NCBI GenBank assembly: GCA_905215655.1 | Contig: CAJMQT010000047.1 | Location: 1 to 14,569 of the forward strand | Reading direction: 5' to 3' | Source: an uncultured bacterium | Lineage (GTDB): Bacteria > Bacteroidota > Bacteroidia > Bacteroidales > Bacteroidaceae | DNA length: 14,569 nucleotides | Shown: piece by piece, positions 6,702-14,569 of the stretch | Numbering within the stretch: position 1 is the first letter of the stretch | Layout of the letters: every line of letters begins with the position of its first letter | The notes under the pieces: model-generated | Told to the model about the DNA's origin: nothing | Seen by the model: the letters and a program-made list of their open reading frames with translations, nothing else | Database searches by the model: none | Program-made: the position numbers and the translations under genes

Positions 6702-6746
6702 GTGCCGCGATACCTGAAAATGATTATCGCGGCACGCATAATCATT
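6702..6746 (+). other. Structured leader of the sdhCAB operon with two competing hairpins
   Basis: Bases 6702-6712 (GTGCCGCGATA) and 6725-6735 (TATCGCGGCAC) form a perfect 11-bp stem with a 12-nt loop. Bases 6719-6727 (AATGATTAT) and 6738-6746 (ATAATCATT) form a second perfect 9-bp stem with a 10-nt loop. The two share 6725-6727 and interleave, so they cannot form together. The first is GC-rich and should dominate. They start about 7 nt after the predicted transcription start. No U-tract follows, so this may be an mRNA-stabilising 5' hairpin or a regulatory leader; it is not a riboswitch class I recognise. Confidence 0.65.
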
Positions 6747-6819
6747 CTTTATAAAACTGTAATTAAGTATCGACGACATTATTATTCAAATCAATTAAAT
6801 ACTTAAATTTCAATCATTT

Positions 6820-7509
6820 ATGTGGTTATGTGATTCATCCATCGGAAGGAAAGTCGTGATGTCGGTGACAGGCGTCGCGCTTATCCTGTTCTTGACGTTC
6901 CACATGTCAATGAACGTGGTTGCCCTCTTCTCGGGCGATGCTTACAATGTGATTTGTGAATTCCTCGGAGCCAACTGGTACGCGCTGGTGGCTACGCTGG
7001 CGTTGGCGGCTCTCGCTGCAATTCACATCGTCTATGCGTTCCTGCTAACGATGCAGAACCGCCGCGCACGCGGCAACGAGCGCTACGCCGTAACGACACG
7101 TCCCGCCAAAGTGGAGTGGGCGTCTCAGAACATGCTCGTGCTCGGTCTGATCGTTATCCTGGGACTGTTGCTCCACCTGTTCAACTTCTGGTACAACATG
7201 ATGTTTGCCGAGCTGACAGGTATCTGCGTGCCCTTCGCACCGGCAGACGGCTTCTCTTACATCAAGGAGACATTCTCATGCCCCGTTTACGTGGTGCTTT
7301 ACATCGTCTGGATCGTTGCAATCTGGTTCCACCTCTCACACGGATTCTGGAGCGCCATGCAGACTTTCGGCTGGAACGGAAAGGTTTGGTTCTGCCGCTG
7401 GAAGGTCATCGGCATCGTTTATTCAACGCTCCTTATGCTGGGCTTCCTCGTCGTTGTACTGGCATTCGCCTTCAACTGCGCGCCGAGCCTCTGCTGTGTT
7501 AATTCATAA
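6820..7509 (+). CDS. sdhC: Succinate dehydrogenase/fumarate reductase cytochrome b subunit (b558 family)
   Basis: A 229-residue membrane anchor of the diheme SdhC/FrdC family, with five hydrophobic segments at about 12-36, 55-78, 104-126, 154-176 and 195-218. Histidines in four of them are in positions expected for the axial ligands of two b hemes: H28 (FHMSMN), H69 (IHIVYA), H119 (LLHLFNFWY) and H171 or H174 (WFHLSHGFWS). It binds the catalytic dimer SdhA-SdhB to the cytoplasmic membrane and exchanges electrons with menaquinone. The N-terminus SSIGRKVVMSVTG is characteristic of Bacteroidetes members. It is the first gene of the operon, 40 bp before sdhA. In an anaerobe the complex probably reduces fumarate. 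Confidence 0.95.
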   Translation: MWLCDSSIGRKVVMSVTGVALILFLTFHMSMNVVALFSGDAYNVICEFLGANWYALVATLALAALAAIHIVYAFLLTMQNRRARGNERYAVTTRPAKVEWASQNMLVLGLIVILGLLLHLFNFWYNMMFAELTGICVPFAPADGFSYIKETFSCPVYVVLYIVWIVAIWFHLSHGFWSAMQTFGWNGKVWFCRWKVIGIVYSTLLMLGFLVVVLAFAFNCAPSLCCVNS

Positions 7510-7549
7510 TACGTAATTCATCATTCATAATTAAATCACTTCGATTGTT

Positions 7550-9532
<1,983 letters not shown>

Positions 9533-9555
9533 TCAAACAATTAGAAAGAACTATT

Positions 9556-10311
9556 ATGGCTAACACTATAAGTTTTACTTTGAAGTTTTGGCGTCAGAAC
9601 GGACCTAAGGACAAGGGACATTTTGACGTCCGCGAGATGAAGGACATCCCTACGGACACGTCTTTTCTCGAGATGCTTGACATCCTCAACGAGCAGTTGA
9701 TAGAGGAAGGTCAGGAGCCTTTCGTGTTTGACCACGACTGCCGCGAGGGTATCTGCGGCATGTGCTCGCTGTATATCAACGGTCACCCCCACGGTCCCAA
9801 CTCGGGAGCCACCACCTGCCAGCTTTACATGCGCAAGTTCAACGACGGCGACGTAATCACCGTTGAGCCGTGGCGTTCGGCGGCATATCCCGTCATCAAA
9901 GACTGTATGGTAGACCGTTCGGCGTTCGACAAGATCATTCAGGCAGGCGGATTTGTCACCGTCCGCACCGGACAGCCGCAGGACGCCAACGCCATCCTGA
10001 TACCCAAGGAGGCGGCAGACGAGGCTATGGACTGTGCCACATGTATCGGTTGCGGCGCTTGCGTGGCAGCCTGCAAGAACGGCTCGGCAATGCTTTTCGT
10101 CAGCTCTAAGGTCAGCCAGCTCGCCCTCCTGCCGCAAGGTCGCCCCGAGGCGGCAAAGCGCGCCAAGGCGATGGTCATGAAGATGGAAGAGCTGGGCTTC
10201 GGCAACTGCACCAATACACGTGCTTGCGAGGCTGAATGCCCGAAGAACGAGTCTATCGCAAACATAGCCCGCTTGAACCGCGAGTTCATCAAGGCTAAGC
10301 TTGCAGACTAA
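9556..10311 (+). CDS. sdhB: Succinate dehydrogenase/fumarate reductase iron-sulfur subunit
   Basis: A 251-residue protein carrying three Fe-S clusters that pass electrons between heme b and FAD. The [2Fe-2S] ligands are C62, C67, C70 and C88 (DCREGICGMC, then TTC); the wide C70-C88 gap with a GHPHGPNSG insert is typical of the b558 type. C163, C166, C169 and C228 fit the [4Fe-4S] cluster, and C173, C218 and C224 the [3Fe-4S] cluster. An extra Cys160 stands just before the second motif. It is the last gene of the operon and is followed by a strong terminator 12 bp after its stop. Also named frdB. Confidence 0.97.
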   Translation: MANTISFTLKFWRQNGPKDKGHFDVREMKDIPTDTSFLEMLDILNEQLIEEGQEPFVFDHDCREGICGMCSLYINGHPHGPNSGATTCQLYMRKFNDGDVITVEPWRSAAYPVIKDCMVDRSAFDKIIQAGGFVTVRTGQPQDANAILIPKEAADEAMDCATCIGCGACVAACKNGSAMLFVSSKVSQLALLPQGRPEAAKRAKAMVMKMEELGFGNCTNTRACEAECPKNESIANIARLNREFIKAKLAD

Positions 10312-10323
10312 AAATTCTATATC

Positions 10324-10362
10324 GACGGAATATGTCTTACATGGGCATATTCCGTCTTTTTT
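10324..10362 (+). terminator. Rho-independent terminator of the sdhCAB operon
   Basis: GACGGAATATG (10324-10334) and CATATTCCGTC (10346-10356) form a perfect 11-bp stem with an 11-nt loop, followed directly by six T residues (10357-10362). It begins 12 bp after the sdhB stop codon. Confidence 0.95.
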
Positions 10363-10374
10363 ATATTCAAAAAC

Positions 10375-10425
10375 AGCCCCCTCCTGACCAAGGGGAAGCC
10401 CCCTCCTGACCTCCCCGAGGGGAGG
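10375..10425 (+). repeat. GC-rich palindromic intergenic repeat, copy 4 (degenerate plus full unit)
   Basis: A degenerate unit, GCCCCCTCCTGACCAAGGGG, at 10375-10394 is followed by a full unit at 10397-10425 (AGCCCCCTCCTGA, then CCTCCCCGAGGGGAGG). The GCCCCC end faces sdhB and lies beyond its terminator. The following 75 bp (10426-10500), up to the MITE-like element, hold nothing I recognise. Confidence 0.85.
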
Positions 10426-10500
10426 AATTGGGAATTTGCTTTGTGGGTGAAAGCAACAAGGGTGTTGTCTGCATTTCCGTACTTCCGTACTCCCATACTC

Positions 10501-10681
10501 TTAACCTGCATAATTCATAAGATATCGTAGCGAGAAGTTCAAATGATTGTGTATCAGTGAAAGCACAGCGATGACGATGAAGAATGTAGTAGCCCTACTT
10601 TCAAAGAGAAAGAGCGAGCACTTCGCTGAGATACAATCAGTTGGGCTTTGCAGTAGAAATCTTATGAATTATGCAGGTTAA
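10501..10681. mobile_element. MITE-like element, 181 bp with 23-bp perfect inverted ends
   Basis: Bases 10501-10523 and 10659-10681 are perfect reverse complements over 23 bp, enclosing 135 bp with no coding potential. The outermost four bases on each side are TTAA, so the element may consist of a TTAA target duplication plus 19-bp terminal repeats (CCTGCATAATTCATAAGAT); a TA duplication is also possible. The interior keeps further partial symmetry, for example GATTGTGTATC near the left and GATACAATC at 10629-10637, as expected of a foldback element. It has no transposase and would need one in trans. Its parent insertion sequence is not in the window and I cannot name a family. Confidence 0.7.
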
Positions 10682-10786
10682 AATAACGTGAGTTTGACGA
10701 AAGTTTCATGCCTGCTTTTTCTTTCAATCCGTAACATTATCGCTGTACTTTCCTTACAGTCTTTGCGGGCATGCGTCCCGTATTGC

Positions 10787-10867
10787 AAAAGGCGGTCTTT
10801 TAGCTTGTAAAAGGTAACCTTTTGGAGTGTAAAAGACCGCCTTTCGCACGCCGAAAGCTTACCTTTC
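10787..10867 (+). repeat. Array of four 15-bp palindromes on a 22-bp period (array B)
   Basis: Units lie at 10787-10801 (AAAAGGCGGTCTTTT), 10809-10823 (AAAAGGTAACCTTTT), 10831-10845 (AAAAGACCGCCTTTC) and 10853-10867 (GAAAGCTTACCTTTC), again exactly 22 bp apart with unrelated 7-bp spacers. The first unit is preceded by TTGC, as in array A read toward apt, so both arrays face their downstream gene in the same way; here that gene is the MATE pump, whose start is 183 bp away. The array ends 73 bp before the -33 element of the MATE promoter. Confidence 0.87.
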
Positions 10868-10939
10868 AGATTGTAACACATGTATCAATCGTCCGAAGTC
10901 CTGACTCTTTGTCTCCGACGCCTAATTCCTGTAAACTTC

Positions 10940-10970
10940 TTTGCAATTTGCGATAATTGTAATAATTTTG
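10940..10970 (+). promoter_or_regulatory. Promoter of the MATE efflux gene
   Basis: TTTG at 10940-10943, a 19-bp spacer and TAATTTTG at 10963-10970 match the Bacteroidetes promoter consensus. The start would be near 10977, giving a leader of about 73 nt. An 8-bp perfect inverted repeat, GTCTCCGA at 10911-10918 and TCGGAGAC at 10991-10998, brackets the promoter and could be a regulator site, though this is only suggestive. Confidence 0.8.
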
Positions 10971-10981
10971 CACCCTGTGAT

Positions 10982-11053
10982 GGCAGGCAATCGGAGACCT
11001 GCCGATTTCTCACAAATAATTTATCGTATATGAAGAGAATTGTTTTCTCATGA
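10982..11053 (+). promoter_or_regulatory. MATE gene leader: competing small hairpins and an overlapping 7-codon ORF
   Basis: GGCAGG (10982-10987) can pair with CCTGCC (10998-11003), or AATCGG (10989-10994) with CCGATT (11002-11007); the two overlap and exclude each other. Further on, a mini-ORF starts at 11030 (MKRIVFS) and stops with the TGA at 11051-11053, overlapping the MATE start in the arrangement ATGA. This geometry would allow translational coupling or leader-based control, but each part is short enough to occur by chance. Confidence 0.35.
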
Positions 11054-12375
11054 AAAAATACCTTTCGCATTATAAGGCGCTGATAAGTCTCGGCGTGCCT
11101 ATCGTCATCGGACAGATAGGTACGGTTGTGCTAAATTTTGCCGACACGCTGATGATTGGACGTTACGGTCTTAACGAGCTTGCCGCGGCAAGCTTTGTCA
11201 ATCCCATGTTCATACTTCTTGTGGTGTTCTCGCTTGGTTTCTCGCTCGGTCTTACGCCCATTGTCGGCGGCATGTTCGGTCGCGGCGACAAGTCGGGTAT
11301 CGGTCTTATGCTGCGCAACGGTCTGGCTGCCAACGGTCTTGTGGCGTTTGTCCTGCTCGTTGTCGCGCTGCTTTTTTATTTCAACATCCACCGTTTCGGT
11401 CAGCCTGTGGAGCTGTTGCCCTATATGCGCTCCTACCTTTTGGTCAATATAGTGTCTCTGCCGTTTGTATGTCTGTTCAATGCCTTCAAACAGTTTTACG
11501 ACGGCATAACCGACACGCGGACGCCCATGTACGTTATTCTTGGCGGCAACGTCGCGAATATCTTCGGCAACTGGCTGCTTATTTTCGGCAATCTGGGCAT
11601 GCCCGAACTGGGTCTTTTAGGTGCCGGAGTAGCCACGATGGTGTCTCGTATAGCCATGTTTGCGGCTTTTGTCATCATCTTTATGACGCGCCGCCGCTAT
11701 CGTTCTTACCGTGAGACGTTTCTCTCAGGCTCGTTGCGCCTTGCCACCTTGCGCCACATCGGCGGCATCAGTCTTCCCGTGGCGTTGCAGATAGGCATGG
11801 AGGCGTCGGCTTTCTCGCTGTCGGCGGTTCTCGTTGGATGGATAGGTGTCACGGCTCTTGCCGCCCATCAGATAATGAGCACGGTCTCACAAGTATTTTA
11901 TATGGTTTACAGCGGCATGGCGGCAGCCGTGGCGGTGCGTGTCAGCTATTTCCACGGTCAGGGCGACCTGCCCTCCGTCCGTGCCTCCGTCCGTGCCGGT
12001 TTTCATGTCATCATGCTCATAGCCCTTGTCTTTTCGTCGCCTGTGATGCTGTTCCGCGACAGTATAGGGGCATTGTTCACCGACAGCCGTGAGGTGTGTT
12101 CGCTGGTGGCGCAGATAGTCATTCCCGTCGTTGTCTACCAGTTTGGCGACGGCTTGCAATATGTTTTCGGCAACTCTCTCCGCGGCATTTCCTGCGTTCG
12201 TCCGATGATATGGATAGCGTTCTTGTCGTATATCGTCGTGTCGCTGCCTCTCAGCTGGTTTCTCGGAATATACCTTGGGTGGGGACTTCCGGGCGTCTGG
12301 TGGGCTTATCCCGTCTGTCTTTTCACGGCGGGCTGCCTCTATCGCCGCCGTTTCTTCAAAGAAGTGGGTCATTAG
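11050..12375 (+). CDS. MATE family cation-coupled multidrug efflux transporter (NorM-like)
   Basis: A 441-residue integral membrane protein with about twelve hydrophobic segments in two homologous halves, the normal size for MATE pumps, which export cationic drugs and metabolites in exchange for Na+ or H+. The acidic residues important in Vibrio cholerae NorM (D36, E255, D371) have counterparts here: D32 in segment 1 (NFADTLMIG), E251 in segment 7 (IGMEASAFSLSAV) and D367 (YQFGDGLQYVFGNSLRG). Internal repeats of the MatE fold are seen around GADTP-like loops (DGITDTRTPMYVILG). It is monocistronic, with its own promoter and the 22-bp palindrome array upstream. It converges on the methyltransferase gene 38 bp downstream, with no clear terminator between. 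Substrates cannot be read from the sequence. Confidence 0.94.
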   Translation: MKKYLSHYKALISLGVPIVIGQIGTVVLNFADTLMIGRYGLNELAAASFVNPMFILLVVFSLGFSLGLTPIVGGMFGRGDKSGIGLMLRNGLAANGLVAFVLLVVALLFYFNIHRFGQPVELLPYMRSYLLVNIVSLPFVCLFNAFKQFYDGITDTRTPMYVILGGNVANIFGNWLLIFGNLGMPELGLLGAGVATMVSRIAMFAAFVIIFMTRRRYRSYRETFLSGSLRLATLRHIGGISLPVALQIGMEASAFSLSAVLVGWIGVTALAAHQIMSTVSQVFYMVYSGMAAAVAVRVSYFHGQGDLPSVRASVRAGFHVIMLIALVFSSPVMLFRDSIGALFTDSREVCSLVAQIVIPVVVYQFGDGLQYVFGNSLRGISCVRPMIWIAFLSYIVVSLPLSWFLGIYLGWGLPGVWWAYPVCLFTAGCLYRRRFFKEVGH

Positions 12376-12413
12376 GCGCCGGCTGCTGGCTGTGCGTCCG
12401 TCGTGCCATGCCG

Positions 12414-13673
12414 TCACGCCTTGCGGCATATCATCAGCATGTGTTGCTCCGTCTGCGTCGTCGTTGCGAAGATATAATAGTCTCCGCCGTCGCCCAGTTT
12501 CAGGCGTTTCCTTAGTTCCGCCACGCCGAGGGGAAAGTTTCTGACCGTTATGTTGGCGCGTTTCATGCCGCCGAGGGCACGTTTCAGCTCCTTTTTGTTC
12601 ATCGATACCACCGCCGTTATCATGAAACGGCGACCCGGAAAGTCGGTTATCAGCCTTTCGGAGACGAGCAGATGACTGTCACGACTTATCTCCCGCGCCC
12701 CGAAACGCCGACCCGTCAGGGCGTGACAGCCCGCTTTCATTATCGACGTGTTAGGCTCGTAAAGGTACAGTCTGCCGCTATCCTCGGCGTTGTTCTCTGC
12801 TTTTTCGGTGTCTGATGACGACAAACGTGTGAGTCGTTCGTCGTCGAAAAATCTCTCTCCGGCAGTCTCTGCCGCGGCGTTTTCCGCCGGACTGAAACTG
12901 AAAACGCTGTTGTCGTTGACGCAGAAAATCCTTTGCAAGCCCTCGTAACGCCTCGAAATGACGAGCAAAAGCTCCTTACACTCGTTGCCGGCGGACACGA
13001 TGTGCGCCTCGCCCACGCAGCTGCCGAAGTCTGACAAGGTCTTTTTCAGGTCGAGCATCGGCGACAGTTTCAGCACCGTAAACAGCGATTTGTCCAGCAG
13101 CAGCCCCTTCATGCCGAGCACGTCGGGCGTGCAGTCGCCCACGGCAAACGTCCTTGCGCCGTGCTCGTCGCGCCGTGCCGGGTCGGCAAAGATTATTGTC
13201 GACGGCGCCATCCCTCTGAGATGTTCCTCCGAGTCGGCGTTTATCACCTCCGCCTGCGTTATCCCCAAGACGCCGAGGTTGTGCCGCGCGATGTCACACA
13301 GCCGGCTCTGCCGCTCCACATACACCGCCCTGTCGAACGCCGCCGACATGTAAGAGAAGTCCACGCCGAAGCCCCCCGTCAGGTCGGTCAGCACCGCCAA
13401 GCCGTCCTCCGTCGCCCCTTTGACGAGTCGTCGGCACAGCTCCGCCTTATACAACGCCGTCCGCTCCGACGAGCATTGCTCCATCGAGATGTGCGGCGGA
13501 TATACTATCTCGTCGTTCTCCGCCCACATCGGCAGTTTTGTCCGCGCCTTCTGCCGGCCTGAAATCTGGTCGAGGGCGTAGCCGATGTCTATCCCAGCGT
13601 CCCTCGGAGCTTTCAGCGCGAGGGTTCGGACGTCGTCGTTGCGGTGGAGAAAGATAAATTCTTGGGTGTTCAT
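12414..13673 (-). CDS. Class I SAM-dependent methyltransferase with THUMP-like C-terminal domain
   Basis: A 419-residue protein of a family common in Bacteroidetes and without an established substrate as far as I know. An N-terminal helical segment (1-90, with YPPHISMEQCSSE) precedes a Rossmann methyltransferase core: motif I is DLTGGFGVDFSYM (97-109), an acidic E120 ends strand 2 (VYVERQ), and FADPARRD (162-169) takes the place of the catalytic (N/D)PPY motif. KLSPMLDLKKTL and SAGNECKELLLV follow. A variable, low-complexity linker (about 262-302) leads to the C-terminal THUMP-like domain (305-419, with NTSIMKAG, SHLLVS, FPGRRF, NKKELKRAL and VRNFPLGVAELRKRLKL). The domain pair suggests an RNA substrate, probably tRNA or rRNA; this is inference. 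The start at 13673 is the only good ATG; repeats lie directly upstream. Confidence 0.87.
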   Translation of the reverse strand: MNTQEFIFLHRNDDVRTLALKAPRDAGIDIGYALDQISGRQKARTKLPMWAENDEIVYPPHISMEQCSSERTALYKAELCRRLVKGATEDGLAVLTDLTGGFGVDFSYMSAAFDRAVYVERQSRLCDIARHNLGVLGITQAEVINADSEEHLRGMAPSTIIFADPARRDEHGARTFAVGDCTPDVLGMKGLLLDKSLFTVLKLSPMLDLKKTLSDFGSCVGEAHIVSAGNECKELLLVISRRYEGLQRIFCVNDNSVFSFSPAENAAAETAGERFFDDERLTRLSSSDTEKAENNAEDSGRLYLYEPNTSIMKAGCHALTGRRFGAREISRDSHLLVSERLITDFPGRRFMITAVVSMNKKELKRALGGMKRANITVRNFPLGVAELRKRLKLGDGGDYYIFATTTQTEQHMLMICRKA

Positions 13674-13687
13674 GAATAATTAGCAGT

Positions 13688-13799
13688 AGCCCCCTCCTGC
13701 CTCCCCGAGGGGAGGAAAAGAGAACATCAGCCCCCTCCTAACCTCCCCGAGGGGAGGAAAAGAGAACATCAGCCCCCTCCTAACCTCCCCGAGGGGAGG
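13688..13799 (+). repeat. GC-rich palindromic repeat, three direct tandem copies
   Basis: Three copies begin at 13688, 13729 and 13771 (periods 41 and 42 bp). Each has AGCCCCCTCCT(AA or G) and CCTCCCCGAGGGGAGG, and the first two are followed by the same spacer, AAAAGAGAACATC. The GCCCCC end faces the methyltransferase start codon, 14 bp away. Together with 13857-13981 they fill the 312-bp gap 13674-13985; the AT-rich centre (about 13800-13856) shows no promoter I can defend. Confidence 0.93.
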
Positions 13800-13856
13800 A
13801 ATTAAGATTAGCTTTGTTATTTAACTTATATTTTTTTATTTTTAAAGAGCATACCC

Positions 13857-13981
13857 TTTCTCCTCCCCTCGGGGAGGTCGGTAGGGGGCTACCATCAGTC
13901 CTTTCTCCTCCCCTCGGGTAGGTCGGGAGGGGGCTACCATCAGTCCTTTCTCCCTCCCTCGGGAGGGCTGGGGAGGGGCTA
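13857..13981 (-). repeat. GC-rich palindromic repeat, three tandem copies in opposite orientation
   Basis: Three copies begin at 13857, 13902 and 13947, on a 45-bp period, with the core CTCCTCCCCTCGGGGAGG and an arm ending GGGGGCTACCATCAGTCC. They are inverted with respect to the set at 13688, forming a large inverted repeat around an AT-rich centre. The GGGGGCT end faces the VanX-like gene, whose stop is 5 bp away. The last copy is diverged and contains GGGAGGGCTGGGGAGGGG (13961-13978), a canonical G-quadruplex pattern. Confidence 0.92.
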
Positions 13982-13985
13982 CTCT

Positions 13986-14569
13986 TTATTTTATCGCTTT
14001 ATAGTACTTCCTCGCCGTGGCGCGCGATATGAAGTTGAAGTGCCACCACTCCGTGCTCAGCGGTTTGAAGCCCGCAGAACGCATCACGCGGCGCAGCAGA
14101 CGGCGGTTGGCTGCCGCCTCGCGGGATATCTGCTTGGTGCTTACGAGCGACGCCTCGTTGTCGATGTGCGACGCCTTGCCCATGTGGTCGACCTTCGTTC
14201 CCATAGGTATCGTGTCGCCGTTGAGCCGGCACAGCGTTATGTCTACCGCCATTCCGTAGTTGTGCAGTCCGCCACCGCGCGCCGGGTTGCTGACGTAAAA
14301 ATACTTCGGAGTGCCCTTCACCTTGTCCCACATCTTCTGTTGTATGCTCATCGGTCGCGCCGCGTCATACACTTTAAGGCTCAGGTCGTGCCGCAGCCGT
14401 TTCAGTTCTTTCTGTGCCCGGGCGAGCGCCTGTGCCGCCTTCGGGTGCAGATAGGCGCGGTGCAGGTCGTCGTATAGCACTACACCGGTGAAGTTATCCG
14501 CCCTCGCATACATCGGCATGTGCAGCGTCATACATACGAGGGAAGAACATATTCTGAGCGTACTGGTAT
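13986..14569 (-). CDS. VanX-like D-Ala-D-Ala dipeptidase (peptidase M15D), 5' end not resolved
   Basis: The frame has 181 codons from an ATG at 14531 and remains open to the window edge. The zinc and catalytic residues of VanX/DdpX are all present with correct spacing, numbered from that ATG: H90 and D97 (GLHNYGMAVD), E161 and H164 (EWWHFNF), plus R59 (YDAARPMS). The enzyme splits D-Ala-D-Ala, in cell-wall turnover or nutrient recovery; vancomycin resistance needs partner genes that are not seen here. E. coli DdpX has about 22 residues before its YATADN motif, whereas this ATG leaves only 7 before YARADN, so the true start is probably further upstream, beyond the window. The upstream codons in this frame do not look like the family, while another frame does look protein-like (see findings). 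Three GC-rich repeats lie just past its stop. Confidence 0.88.
   Translation of the reverse strand, partial: TSTLRICSSLVCMTLHMPMYARADNFTGVVLYDDLHRAYLHPKAAQALARAQKELKRLRHDLSLKVYDAARPMSIQQKMWDKVKGTPKYFYVSNPARGGGLHNYGMAVDITLCRLNGDTIPMGTKVDHMGKASHIDNEASLVSTKQISREAAANRRLLRRVMRSAGFKPLSTEWWHFNFISRATARKYYKAIK

Noticed and set aside
6720..6806. Short uORFs in the sdhC leader (6 codons from 6697 and 28 codons from 6720)
   Set aside because: No coding signal beyond an ATG and a stop; they coincide with the hairpin arms.
13986..14569. Vancomycin-resistance cluster
   Set aside because: Only the VanX-like gene is seen; no VanH, VanA/B ligase or VanRS genes are in the window, and such dipeptidases are common housekeeping genes in Bacteroidales.

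Overview
The window looks like a chromosomal segment of an anaerobic Bacteroidales bacterium, most likely Prevotella or a close relative. The reasons are the gene order deoC-mazG-dtd-uvrC-apt-mnmG, a three-gene b558-type fumarate reductase/succinate dehydrogenase operon, promoters of the Bacteroidetes type (TTTG, about 19 bp, TAnnTTTG), the lack of obvious Shine-Dalgarno sequences, and AT-rich and CCTCCCCGAGGGGAGG-type intergenic repeats. I see no plasmid, phage, CRISPR or complete insertion-sequence genes.

Left part (1-6405, all minus strand): from right to left in transcription order, mnmG (tRNA wobble-uridine modification), apt (adenine salvage), uvrC (excision-repair nuclease), dtd (D-aminoacyl-tRNA deacylase), a MazG-like nucleotide pyrophosphohydrolase, and the first 58 codons of deoC (deoxyribose-phosphate aldolase). 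This is a housekeeping cluster for nucleotide salvage, nucleotide-pool cleaning, translation quality and repair. Two near-perfect parS sites (3302-3317 and 4509-4524) lie in the gaps on either side of apt, so the locus is probably near the chromosome origin.

Middle part (6406-10362): a divergent promoter region, then sdhC-sdhA-sdhB on the plus strand, ended by a strong intrinsic terminator. All heme, FAD and Fe-S ligands I looked for are present. In an anaerobe this complex probably runs mainly as menaquinol:fumarate reductase.

Right part (10363-14569): a 738-bp gene-free stretch holding a GC-rich repeat, a 181-bp MITE-like element with 23-bp perfect inverted ends, an array of four 15-bp palindromes on a strict 22-bp period, and a promoter with a structured leader. 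Next come a MATE efflux pump on the plus strand, then on the minus strand an uncharacterised SAM-dependent methyltransferase with a THUMP-like C-terminus, a cluster of six GC-rich repeats in two opposed sets of three, and a VanX-like D-Ala-D-Ala dipeptidase whose 5' end is cut by the window or disturbed.

The genes are mostly ordinary; the unusual content is between them. The strongest unexplained signal is the pair of 22-bp-periodic palindrome arrays (4186-4266 and 10787-10867), each with exactly four units and in the same orientation 150-185 bp upstream of a gene (apt and the MATE pump). Other points are the two parS sites, the MITE, and a GC-rich repeat family that always points the same end at the neighbouring gene.
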